Shown here: positions 43,183-51,439 of the stretch, one piece after another
Numbering within the stretch: the stretch's first letter is position 1
How the letters are laid out: each line of letters starts with the position of its first letter
Assembly (NCBI GenBank): GCA_002412425.1
Contig: DHVB01000077.1
Location: 74,340 to 138,339 of the forward strand
Origin: Bacteroidales bacterium UBA5219
GTDB lineage: Bacteria; Bacteroidota; Bacteroidia; Bacteroidales; ML635J-15
Direction: 5' to 3'
Length of the DNA: 64,000 bases
Notes under the pieces: generated by a model
Seen by the model: only the letters and a program-made list of their open reading frames with translations
What the model was told of the DNA's origin: nothing
Database searches by the model: none
Program-made: the position numbers and the translations under genes

Positions 43183-44652
43183 TTACTGTTCTTTGTTTTC
43201 TACACACTGCTTTTCTTCTTCTTTATTGATATAAAGGTCTATTATAACAAGAGCTGCTACAAACCCCCAGAAAGGAACTGCGACTTTATCAATATCTAAA
43301 AAGTTATTTAAAAAAGCATGTGCTAAATATGTTATAAGCCCTACCAACAAAGACATGCTAAGTGTTTTTATAAGTTTAGACTTTGCTCTTTGGTAACTTC
43401 TAACTCCTGTAACTACAATAATGATGATTAATGCTGTAAAACTTAGCATTCCTAGCAATCCAGACTCTGATAGTTCTCCTAAATATTCGCTATGGGCATT
43501 ACCGTAATCTCCAGCATTTGTGCTTACAATAGTTTTTTCGTAAGAAAATTGAAACGGTGCGTAATTAAATTGATAAGTTCCAGGTCCCCAGCCGAATATA
43601 GGTTTTTCTTCAAACATTCTTACTGCACAATTCCAACGATTTATTCTTTCTAAGTTTGACGCATCTGTAGTTATATTACTTATAGATTTTATATGTTCTG
43701 AAAAGTCTGTTGATGAGTCTTGTCTATTTCCAGAAAGCGACATAAAAATTTGCTCTTGTAAAGCAAAGAACAAACCAAGCATAACAACAGCAACAGTAAG
43801 AATATATTTTAGTTTAATTTTTAATTTCAAGATTACATACACGCCTAGACCAACTAACATACTTACCCAAGCTGCTCTTGTGTACGAAAAAATTAGTGCT
43901 ACAATAAAAAGTACTAAAACAACAAAACTCCAGCCTCTAACATATTTTTTTAAATCTTTAGAAAACACAAATCCTATTAAAACTGGGATAAACATTGCCA
44001 ACACCGCCCCGTATGATGTATGGTCGTTGTAGAATGGATTCACAATAAAGTTTGCTGTACTTTGAGTAAAACCTCGTGCAGAATGTTTAATTAATGTATA
44101 AATTATAATTATTATAAAAGGGATTATGTACAGCCACAAAAAATTATAAATCTTTTTCTTATCTTTTTTAAAAAGTTGAGAAATTAGAAAATAAAAAGGA
44201 ACTATAAACCACAAGCTAGCAATAAATGCTTTTAACGATACTATAGGCATCGTGCTTGTAAAAACTGTAACAAATTTCCAGAACAGATAAATATACAAAG
44301 CAATAGATACTGGATGTTTTAAAAGTTTTGTGTCAAAATATCTATCTTGCAATTGTTTAAGAATAAAAATAAACAAAATTCCTACAAATATTGGCTCTGT
44401 TGGCAAATCGATATTAAACTCCAATCCTGGTACAAATGTCTTTAAAGGAACAGAAAATGGTACTAAAAAAACTGAAAAAAGCAAGACTTTGTCTAAAGCA
44501 AAAAACATTGCTAAGAAGACAATTAGTGCTATTGGGAATAAATTAAATAATAAATTTTCTTCTTTTATAATTATCCAAGAATTGAATATTATAAAAAAAA
44601 ATGCAATAGTATAAAATGCTATTATCTTATATTTATTTAGAGAAAACCTCAT
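43183..44652 (-). CDS. O-antigen ligase / Wzy-like polymerase family membrane protein
   Basis: 489 residues, about ten to twelve membrane helices. The family block lies in the large periplasmic loop: RINRWNCAVRMFEEKPIFGWGPGTY and GNAHSEYLGELSESGLLGMLSF, where the His of NAHSEYL is the residue thought to be catalytic. These enzymes join O-antigen or exopolysaccharide repeat units to lipid A-core or polymerise them. The ATG overlaps the end of the upstream Wzz-like gene by 4 bases, so it acts in the same polysaccharide pathway. Confidence 0.88.
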   Translation of the reverse strand: MRFSLNKYKIIAFYTIAFFFIIFNSWIIIKEENLLFNLFPIALIVFLAMFFALDKVLLFSVFLVPFSVPLKTFVPGLEFNIDLPTEPIFVGILFIFILKQLQDRYFDTKLLKHPVSIALYIYLFWKFVTVFTSTMPIVSLKAFIASLWFIVPFYFLISQLFKKDKKKIYNFLWLYIIPFIIIIIYTLIKHSARGFTQSTANFIVNPFYNDHTSYGAVLAMFIPVLIGFVFSKDLKKYVRGWSFVVLVLFIVALIFSYTRAAWVSMLVGLGVYVILKLKIKLKYILTVAVVMLGLFFALQEQIFMSLSGNRQDSSTDFSEHIKSISNITTDASNLERINRWNCAVRMFEEKPIFGWGPGTYQFNYAPFQFSYEKTIVSTNAGDYGNAHSEYLGELSESGLLGMLSFTALIIIIVVTGVRSYQRAKSKLIKTLSMSLLVGLITYLAHAFLNNFLDIDKVAVPFWGFVAALVIIDLYINKEEEKQCVENKEQ

Positions 44653-45596
44653 TTAGTTTTTTTAGAAGCTTCGATAAATGAAATTATTATAACACCTGCA
44701 AAAAATGCTCCTAAAGTTGATAGTAATATAATTACCCATCTTATAGGATATGATTTTTTATCAGCTGGAAATGGTTTTGAAATTACATGAGAATATGTTT
44801 GTACTTTATTAGCATCTCTTAAGGCATTGTCATATACTTCTTTATTTAATCTATAATCTTTAAGTGCGTAATAAAACAATGAATCTGTTTTATGAAACTC
44901 TGAACCATATTCCCTCCAATTATCTAAAACCTTTCTTGATTCTTCTAAACTACGCCCATTAGTTATAGCTTCGGTATATTTCTTTACCTGAGCTTCCATG
45001 TCTAATAAATTATAATCTGTTCTAAATGTTTTTAAAATTAATCCTAAGCTATCAATTTCTTTTAATTTTAATTGCATTTGGTTTTTATAAATATTAACAA
45101 TTTCTCTAGATTTTGAAGCATTTAAGTTTAATACCAAAACATCATAAAATTTAATAATAGAATCAACAATATTTGAAGCTATTTGAGGGTCTATATCGCT
45201 TGCAGAAATTACAATAGCATCATTTGGCGTTTTTCTTATATTGATATTAGCATCGTAATATTTTAAAATTTTCCAATTTGATTTTGGCTGTCCTTTTTCA
45301 ACTTCGTAGTGTTTGTATAAATCAAATGCTTCAATTATAGCAAATTTTATATCTTCACTTTTTAAGATTTCCAACATTTGTTCACTTTCCGATTCATCTG
45401 ATACAGGTATAACATTTGCTGGATAAACTACAGCGCTAGAAGTATATTTAGGTTTTATAAACCAAGGCGATGAAAATATTGCACTACAAACAGCTACTAT
45501 TATAACAAATGATATCAAATGCCACTTCCATTTTATAATCAATGAAAAAATTTTTTTTGTGTTAAAGTAGTTTTCCATAACTTCGTATTTTGGCAA
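44649..45596 (-). CDS. Wzz-type polysaccharide chain-length regulator (second copy)
   Basis: 315 residues. A first membrane helix (about 24-43, WKWHLISFVIIVAVCSAIF) and a last (about 288-310, IRWVIILLSTLGAFFAGVIIISFIEA) flank a periplasmic domain with the pattern YTSSAVVYPANVIPVSDESESEQMLEILKSEDI and a long helix with coiled-coil character. Just before the last helix is a Pro/Lys-rich motif (VISKPFPADKKSYP), the Wzz signature. There is no Walker kinase domain, so this is not a BY-kinase. Second Met at residue 7 is an alternative start. It follows a paralogue by 47 bases. Confidence 0.88.
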   Translation of the reverse strand: MPKYEVMENYFNTKKIFSLIIKWKWHLISFVIIVAVCSAIFSSPWFIKPKYTSSAVVYPANVIPVSDESESEQMLEILKSEDIKFAIIEAFDLYKHYEVEKGQPKSNWKILKYYDANINIRKTPNDAIVISASDIDPQIASNIVDSIIKFYDVLVLNLNASKSREIVNIYKNQMQLKLKEIDSLGLILKTFRTDYNLLDMEAQVKKYTEAITNGRSLEESRKVLDNWREYGSEFHKTDSLFYYALKDYRLNKEVYDNALRDANKVQTYSHVISKPFPADKKSYPIRWVIILLSTLGAFFAGVIIISFIEASKKTK

Positions 45597-45643
45597 TTCA
45601 AATTTACTAATTATTTCGCTTAAATTAAACGAAAAATTAATTT

Positions 45644-46651
45644 TTATTTTTTTTTTATATATCTATCAAATAATATAATAATTATAAGCGAAAAAACAAG
45701 AGCAGACAAAACAGAAATACTCACAACTAACCAACAAATAGGAAAGTGTTTTTTGTCTGCAACTTCTGCTGGACTAACTATATATGTATTTGGTAAATCT
45801 TGCTCTAAATCAATTTTAGCTTCTCTATATTTTGCTTCTAATACAGCAAGTTGCTTAATTTCTTCAAACATTTGCTCTTTTAAGATTGAATGTGTACTTC
45901 CATAACTTGCTAAAACATCTAATTTTTTTTCAATTTCAACTTTTGCTCTCTCATTCCCATTTGCGATTGCTATAGCATGTTGCTCACTATACATTTCTGT
46001 CTGAGACTTCACGTCTATAACTCCTAATACACTTAGAGCAGATAGAGAGTCTTCTATATTTTTTATTTTTTCTTTTTGTGCTATAAATTCTCTTTCAACA
46101 ATAACAAAAGCTTTATAAGCCCTTTCGCGTTGTATTTTAAAAATTATACTGTCAACTAATGAAGCTATATCATTTGCAATTAGAGCTGCTGTATCGGCAC
46201 TAATATCTGAAACTTCAATTTTTATTGACATAAATTGTGTTCTAGAAATATCAATATTAGAATTGTAAGCTCTGTATAAACGACTGTTTGCATGCTTTGA
46301 GTTAGGATCAATATCATAATGTCTAAACAAGTCATATTTTTCAATAATTCTATTTCTTATTTCAGACGACATTAAAACCTGCATTAATTGTTCAACCTCT
46401 TCTTCTTCACCAAATCTTAGAATATCTTTCTTTTGTTGACTTTCTGTAATAATAGCTTGAGAAATACTTCCCGAAGAACTAGGAAATAAAATTACTGTAG
46501 ATTTATATCTAGGCTGAATTATTAGACATACTATAATTGCCATTACCAAAGCAACACCACCAACTATAAACAATGGAAGTTTATACCTAAAAATTAAGTT
46601 TAACAAATTTTTCAAGTCAAAACTGTTATTTTCTTCTGATACCAAATTCAC
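45644..46651 (-). CDS. Wzz-type polysaccharide chain-length regulator (first copy)
   Basis: 335 residues. Start is GTG (plus strand CAC, 46649-46651); an in-frame TAG two codons upstream rules out a longer form. Membrane helix at about 28-50, periplasmic Wzz domain (YKSTVILFPSSSGSISQAII, EEEEVEQLMQVLMSSEI) with a coiled coil near 190-270, and a second helix near the C-terminus preceded by YIVSPAEVADKKHFP. Shares topology and motifs with the next gene, from an old duplication. First gene of a probable EPS operon: Wzz, Wzz, ligase, hemW. Confidence 0.88.
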   Translation of the reverse strand: MNLVSEENNSFDLKNLLNLIFRYKLPLFIVGGVALVMAIIVCLIIQPRYKSTVILFPSSSGSISQAIITESQQKKDILRFGEEEEVEQLMQVLMSSEIRNRIIEKYDLFRHYDIDPNSKHANSRLYRAYNSNIDISRTQFMSIKIEVSDISADTAALIANDIASLVDSIIFKIQRERAYKAFVIVEREFIAQKEKIKNIEDSLSALSVLGVIDVKSQTEMYSEQHAIAIANGNERAKVEIEKKLDVLASYGSTHSILKEQMFEEIKQLAVLEAKYREAKIDLEQDLPNTYIVSPAEVADKKHFPICWLVVSISVLSALVFSLIIIILFDRYIKKK

Positions 46652-46654
46652 TGA

Positions 46655-46669
46655 CTAAAATTATTTTAG
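46655..46669 (-). promoter_or_regulatory. Palindrome at the predicted start of the EPS operon transcript
   Basis: CTAAAATTATTTTAG is a perfect 15-base palindrome between the -7 box (46674-46681) and the GTG start. It overlaps the expected +1, where a repressor would block transcription, or it could act as a short 5' hairpin that hides the start codon. Confidence 0.4.
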
Positions 46670-46673
46670 TGGA

Positions 46674-46681
46674 CAAAAATA
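46674..46681 (-). promoter_or_regulatory. Candidate -7 box of the Wzz-ligase operon
   Basis: TATTTTTG on the minus strand (plus strand CAAAAATA) matches TAnnTTTG, 22 bases before the GTG start. Confidence 0.45.
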
Positions 46682-46721
46682 TAAAATATTTTAATATAAA
46701 CAGTATTTTTAGAAATTTTTA

Positions 46722-47078
46722 TTAATAAATTCCCCTACTGTTCATTATCAACACACAATCATTTACTACATCTACACCTTTTTCTTTTAATAGTTGTTGA
46801 AATTCAGGATTATAAGTACCTGGATTAAAAATTATTCTTCGAGGCGGATTAGCTAATATTGAATCATAATGTGCTTTTTGATTTTCAGCACCCAAATACA
46901 TAGCAATAGTATCTATTTTAACATCTTTAGGGTATTCTGACTGAATTGGAAGGTCAAAAACACTTCCTTTTTTTATACTAACTGGTATAACTTCATGTTT
47001 GGCTTCTAATAATACTTCAACCGCTTTGTACGAATACCGTCTAGGATTTGTACTTGCTCCTAAAACTACTGTTATCAT
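46722..47078 (-). CDS. CoA-binding domain protein (YccU-like)
   Basis: 118 residues, a single Rossmann CoA-binding domain as in YccU/DUF-type CoA_binding_2 proteins. Blocks: VVLGASTNPRRYSYKAVEVLL with the Gly-rich loop, HEVIPVSIKKGSV, VKIDTIAMYLGAENQKAHYDSIL and PRRIIFNPGTYNPEF, ending NDCVLIMNS. It resembles the CoA-binding part of succinyl-CoA ligase and may bind CoA or a nucleotide; role unknown. Divergent from the sialidase gene with 37 bases up to the longest sialidase ORF. Confidence 0.9.
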   Translation of the reverse strand: MITVVLGASTNPRRYSYKAVEVLLEAKHEVIPVSIKKGSVFDLPIQSEYPKDVKIDTIAMYLGAENQKAHYDSILANPPRRIIFNPGTYNPEFQQLLKEKGVDVVNDCVLIMNSRGIY

Positions 47079-47169
47079 ATTTTTATATTTTTTACAAAAT
47101 TAATATTAAAATTGATTGAAAGTAAAAAAAACGTTTATATTTACCTTTTTATTTTATTATAAACCTATT

Positions 47170-48492
47170 ATGAAGAAAATTGTTTTTTATTTCGCAATAT
47201 TTGTTCTACTGAATAACATAAGTTTTTCACAAGAAGTCGGTTTTTTCAAGTCTCAAGTAGTTTTTGAACCAAAAAATTCTGGATATTTTGTTTTTAGAAT
47301 TCCATCTTTTATAATAACTAAAAACAACAGTATTTTAGCTTTTGCCGAAGGACGTAAAGGTGGTGGTGGCGACTGGGACCCTTCCAACGTTGTTTTAAAA
47401 ACGAGTGCAGATGGCGGAAATACTTGGTCAGATATTAGAGTAATTGCTGAATATGGCAAATTTTCGTGTTCCAACATAGTACCAATTATGGATTATTTTG
47501 AGAATAAAATTCATTTATTATATGTAGTTGGTTATAATACTGTATATCACACTTTTAGTACTGATGAAGGCGAAAACTGGGAAGCACCTATTAATATTAC
47601 TAAAAACATTGAAGATTTTCGAAGTAAATATAATTGGCGAGTTGTTGCTACAGGACCAGGTCATGGCACCCAACTAACAAATGGGCGACTAATTGTTCCT
47701 GTTTGGTTTGCTGACGCATCGATTTTAGACACTATTTCCTTTATTATCCCACATTATCCGTCAATAACCTCGGTTTTATATAGCGACGATTTTGGAAAAT
47801 CTTGGTTAATGGGAGATATAGTTAGCCCAAATTCAGACACTTTGGTTTTCCCAAGTGAAGCTGTCTGTGTTGAACTACAAGATGGAAGAACCATGTTTAA
47901 CATGAGAAGTGAATCCATAAATTATAGAAGAATAGTTTCTTACAGCTATGATGGAGTTGCAAACTGGCAAAAGCCTTATTATTCCGACAACTTTTTTGAA
48001 CCGATTTGTCATGCTTCTATGATTAGATATTCAATACAACCATATCAAAGTAAAAACAGAATTTTATTTGCAAACCCTGATAGCAGAATGTCGCCATGGA
48101 AACTAGGAAGAGCAACTACAATAAATGCTGGACCAAAAAGACAAAGAGTTAATCTTACTTTAAGAATTAGTTATGACGAAGGCGTTACATTCCCTATTTA
48201 CAAAATACTTGACGAAGGAAGATCTGGGTATTCAGATTTAGCAGTTGATGAAACAGGCATTATTCATTGCCTTTATGAGAAAGGTTCTAAGAACAACAAT
48301 CATTTTCTTCCCGAAAACATCAGTATGTTAAGCTTTGATTTGAATTGGGCAACAAACGGACAAGATCATTTATCTCCTGATGACATGCCGCTAAATAGCA
48401 ATATGATTTGTGCTGCCGAAAAATACAATAATAAAGACCAAGTTAAAAAGAAAAAATTTTTCTTTAAAAGAAAAGCTCAGAAAAGCTGCTAG
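47170..48492 (+). CDS. Exported sialidase (BNR/Asp-box neuraminidase)
   Basis: 440 residues from the Met that begins a signal peptide (KKIVFYFAIFVLLNNISFSQ); an upstream in-frame Met adds 18 residues. The arginine motif FRIP is in YFVFRIPSFI, EGRKGGGGDWD follows, and four Asp boxes fit SxDxGxxW: SADGGNTWSD, STDEGENWEA, SDDFGKSWLM and SYDEGVTFPI. A later catalytic region contains RISYDEG and DEGRSGYSDLAVDE, with the Tyr/Glu pair in place. It likely releases terminal sialic acid from glycoconjugates outside the cytoplasm. The C-terminus has a basic Lys/Phe tail. It overlaps the convergent anti-sigma gene by 4 bases. No T9SS domain seen. Confidence 0.92.
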   Translation: MKKIVFYFAIFVLLNNISFSQEVGFFKSQVVFEPKNSGYFVFRIPSFIITKNNSILAFAEGRKGGGGDWDPSNVVLKTSADGGNTWSDIRVIAEYGKFSCSNIVPIMDYFENKIHLLYVVGYNTVYHTFSTDEGENWEAPINITKNIEDFRSKYNWRVVATGPGHGTQLTNGRLIVPVWFADASILDTISFIIPHYPSITSVLYSDDFGKSWLMGDIVSPNSDTLVFPSEAVCVELQDGRTMFNMRSESINYRRIVSYSYDGVANWQKPYYSDNFFEPICHASMIRYSIQPYQSKNRILFANPDSRMSPWKLGRATTINAGPKRQRVNLTLRISYDEGVTFPIYKILDEGRSGYSDLAVDETGIIHCLYEKGSKNNNHFLPENISMLSFDLNWATNGQDHLSPDDMPLNSNMICAAEKYNNKDQVKKKKFFFKRKAQKSC

Positions 48493-49592
48493 TCTTTTAA
48501 GCTAAACTCAATGTCTAAGGTATAAATAAAATTTACTTTTTGGGAATTGAGTGTTGCTGGTTCCCACTTAGGCATTTTGTTTATTAATTTTATTGCTTCA
48601 TTATTAAAATAGGTATCCTCGCTATTTAATATTTTTGGCATCATGCAATTTCCTAAACTGTCTATTATAAACTCAACGCTTACAATAGTTTCAATTGAAT
48701 CATTCATATAAATTTGAGGATATACCAAATTGTTCTTAATAAATTCCTCCAAATCTCCTTGAAAAACTGGCTCTGTTTCAATATTTTCTACATTTTCACA
48801 ATCAGCAAAATCATAATCTAATTTGCTTTTCTCTCCAAGAGCGACTTTTGGTGCAGTCTTTTTCTTATTAAAGCTAGCCTTTGGTGCAACATCTTCACAT
48901 TGAGATAAAGCACTTGCTGATTCTGCTATATCTAAATCTTCTAAAGGCAAAGTAGAAAATTTATCTTGTGCTACTTCTTCGCAAGCTGTATTTATTGCAA
49001 TCTCTTCTATTATAACATCATCACTAGGTGAGGAAACAGTTACTTCGTCTTCTACAACCATTAATATTTCGTTCTGAACTAAATTAGATTTTGTCTGATT
49101 TTTAGCTTTAGCTTTTGGTTCGCTAACAACTTGTGCAATTTGTTCTGCAACTAAGCTATCTTCACTTTCAACATCTGAAAACATGACAGGACTTTCTGTT
49201 TCTTGAACGAGTTCACTTTGTTTTAGTGTTTTTAGTGAATTTATTTTACTAACAATTAAGAAAACTCCAGAAGCAACAAACAAAATTGCTATCATAGCAA
49301 CATATTTATAATATGATTGTAAAGATAAGTTTCGTCTTTTTCTGTAAGTGGTTCTAGTGGAAGAAATTTTACTTATTTCAAGATTTAATTTTTGTTTAAC
49401 TTTAAAATAATCTTCAGGGTTTTCTAATCTTAAAATTCCTTCTACAAAATCTGCACAAATTTCACAATTTAGGATATGGTTTTCTACTGCTGTCATTTCC
49501 TCATCGTTCAATTCATCATTGACGAATTTAACTAGAATTTCTTCCGAAAAACAATCTGAATTATTTAATATGTCATGTTTATTGCCTTTCAT
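48489..49592 (-). CDS. Membrane anti-sigma factor fused to a TonB-like C-terminal domain
   Basis: 367 residues. The N-terminus carries a zinc-binding anti-sigma motif, His39-x3-Cys43-x2-Cys46 (ENHILNCEICADFV). One membrane helix spans about 96-116. An acidic, low-complexity linker of about 160 residues (rich in Glu/Val/Ala/Ser) follows in the periplasm. The last 90 residues read as a TonB C-terminal domain: EFIKNNLVYPQIYMNDSIE, VSVEFIIDSLGNC, EAIKLINKMPKWEPATLN and a final strand. The gene follows its sigma factor with a 14-base overlap. So it may sequester the sigma factor and sense through its periplasmic TonB-like part. Confidence 0.85.
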   Translation of the reverse strand: MKGNKHDILNNSDCFSEEILVKFVNDELNDEEMTAVENHILNCEICADFVEGILRLENPEDYFKVKQKLNLEISKISSTRTTYRKRRNLSLQSYYKYVAMIAILFVASGVFLIVSKINSLKTLKQSELVQETESPVMFSDVESEDSLVAEQIAQVVSEPKAKAKNQTKSNLVQNEILMVVEDEVTVSSPSDDVIIEEIAINTACEEVAQDKFSTLPLEDLDIAESASALSQCEDVAPKASFNKKKTAPKVALGEKSKLDYDFADCENVENIETEPVFQGDLEEFIKNNLVYPQIYMNDSIETIVSVEFIIDSLGNCMMPKILNSEDTYFNNEAIKLINKMPKWEPATLNSQKVNFIYTLDIEFSLKD

Positions 49593-50166
49593 TCTTTTCC
49601 ATGCAAATTTTTAAATTTCTTTTTCCATTTTGCAAAAAACTCTTTACCTCTTTTAAGCTAAAGCCTGTAATTTGAGCAATTTCAACATATGATTTTGATT
49701 GTAAATAAAACAATTCAACACAAAGTTTTTGTTCTTGTTTAATTAAAGAGATGCAGTTTTTAAGTTTTTCAATTTCTATTTCTTTTTTTTCACTACTTAG
49801 ATGAAAATCTTCATCTTTTTCCATAAAAATTTTCAAATCATTTGAATAATTTGCAAATAATTTTTCTTCTTGCTTCAAATTTCTAAAATATAACAAACAA
49901 TGATTTCGACATACTGAATGTAACCAAGATTTAAAATTTGAAACTTCGTAGATTAATAATTTATCGATTAAGTCTCCAAAAATTATTAAAACTGCCTCTT
50001 GAGCCAATTCTTTGTTTTTAAAATATTTAAGACAAATAGAAAAGCAAAAACCCGAATATCTTTTAAATAACTCGCCAACAATTTCTTTGTTTTTCGACTT
50101 TTTATATTTTTCAATTAATTCTAAGTCGCTTAATGGAAATATATTGTTTGGCAATTTTTGCATCAA
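49579..50166 (-). CDS. ECF RNA polymerase sigma factor (with partner anti-sigma)
   Basis: 195 residues. Region 2: GELFKRYSGFCFSICLKYFKNKELAQEAV then SWLHSVCRNHCLLYFRNLKQ. Region 4: CVELFYLQSKSYVEIAQITGFSLKEVKSFLQNGKRNLKICM, an HTH. Two Met at the start; the second Met gives QKLPNNIFPLSDLELIEKYK. It is paired with the membrane anti-sigma factor through a 14-base overlap and is most likely released upon an envelope signal. No target promoter can be read from this window. Confidence 0.93.
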   Translation of the reverse strand: MMQKLPNNIFPLSDLELIEKYKKSKNKEIVGELFKRYSGFCFSICLKYFKNKELAQEAVLIIFGDLIDKLLIYEVSNFKSWLHSVCRNHCLLYFRNLKQEEKLFANYSNDLKIFMEKDEDFHLSSEKKEIEIEKLKNCISLIKQEQKLCVELFYLQSKSYVEIAQITGFSLKEVKSFLQNGKRNLKICMEKNERQ

Positions 50167-50228
50167 TTCTAAATAGTTCGACTGTCAAAAATACATTAAA
50201 TTGTAAATTTTACAATGTAATTTTAAAA

Positions 50229-51167
50229 TTATTCTTCAACAATAAACTTTCTAACCAATATATTATCGGACAAATAAATTTTTGCAAAGTAAACTCCTGA
50301 ACTCAAAGCACTTATATCAACTTTTGCTATATTATTAGAAACAGTTTTATAATTTACAATTTGACCTGAAATATTTAAAATCTCTACAGACTCAATATTT
50401 TCTTCTGAAACAATATTTAAAATACTTGTTGCAGGATTTGGATAAATTTGTATTTCAGAAATATCAAAATCTTCTGTATTGGTAAAAAAACAAAAATTAT
50501 AATGGGGATTTTGATAATAAAAATTATCATTTTTATAAGCACAAAACAAATGATTTGGTCCTCCTGTTATCGGAATTTGTTCACGTCCACAATCATGAAA
50601 TCCATTCAACCCACCAACACCTTCAATATAAAGGTCTGGAAAATCAAAATAACATACATTTAAAAGATAGTGTTTTCGGCTTTCACCATTTATTTCAGCA
50701 TAATAAATTGAATCTACTATCATAAAAGTATCGCAAGGTTCTGACATGCCCCCACAATACAAATCATATAATGAACAATCAGCCATCAAAAAAGGATTTC
50801 TAAAATTTAAGGTATCTCCTTTTTCGACATAATAATCATAAATTAAGCCTTCATGTCCATATAAATTTCTGGCATAAACTTTTCTGTCATCTGTTTCTCT
50901 TAAAAATCCAATAAGTTGTTTGTTAATCAAGGGATGATATTCTACGTGACTTTCTGATTCATACAGTTTTTTATATGTCTGTTCTCCGATAACAGTATCT
51001 TCTCCTATGATTTCGTAATGAGTGCTCGTAATTATATTTGTACCACATATTGAAGATCCAAGACTAAAATAATTTCCTGTTTCCACTATTGGGACATAAT
51101 CTTGTGACGAACAAATGCTTGCTATTGTTACAAATAAAGACAAGCAAAGTATTTTTAGATTTTTCAT
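50229..51167 (-). CDS. T9SS-exported protein, Cys-rich
   Basis: 312 residues. Signal peptide (ILCLSLFVTIASICSSQ), a middle part of about 210 residues with short beta-strand patterns and several Cys (ADCSLYDLYCGG, GMSEPCDTF, NVCYFDFP, HDCGREQ), and a T9SS type-A domain at the end: IQIYPNPATSILNIV, ISGQIVNYKT, ALSSGVYFAKIYL and ILVRKFIVEE. Bacteroidota encode many such cargo proteins of unknown purpose. Possible target of the ECF/anti-sigma pair upstream because they share direction (63-base gap). Confidence 0.82.
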   Translation of the reverse strand: MKNLKILCLSLFVTIASICSSQDYVPIVETGNYFSLGSSICGTNIITSTHYEIIGEDTVIGEQTYKKLYESESHVEYHPLINKQLIGFLRETDDRKVYARNLYGHEGLIYDYYVEKGDTLNFRNPFLMADCSLYDLYCGGMSEPCDTFMIVDSIYYAEINGESRKHYLLNVCYFDFPDLYIEGVGGLNGFHDCGREQIPITGGPNHLFCAYKNDNFYYQNPHYNFCFFTNTEDFDISEIQIYPNPATSILNIVSEENIESVEILNISGQIVNYKTVSNNIAKVDISALSSGVYFAKIYLSDNILVRKFIVEE

Positions 51168-51413
51168 GTAAGTAATTTTTAAAATTTAACCTTTATAAAA
51201 CTTATTATTGCCTGTCCTTTAGCAAGCATTTAGGACAAAAAAACCAACTTCATAAAAGCTTTAGCTTAATATTCTACAATAATAAGCAAAATATCTTAAA
51301 TAGCAATGCTTTTTCAATAATTTTGTGGTATAAATTTTAGTTTAATTTGATTAGCCTTGTAGTTTTTAAACTATTTAAAAATTTTAATAATAGTTTTAAA
51401 AAAATAATTTTGT

Positions 51414-51421
51414 TAAATTTG
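51414..51421 (+). promoter_or_regulatory. Candidate -7 box (TAAATTTG) of the response regulator gene
   Basis: Matches TAnnTTTG and lies 18 bases before the ATG at 51440, implying a very short or nearly leaderless transcript. Confidence 0.45.
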
Positions 51422-51439
51422 CACAAAATTCTAAAATAA

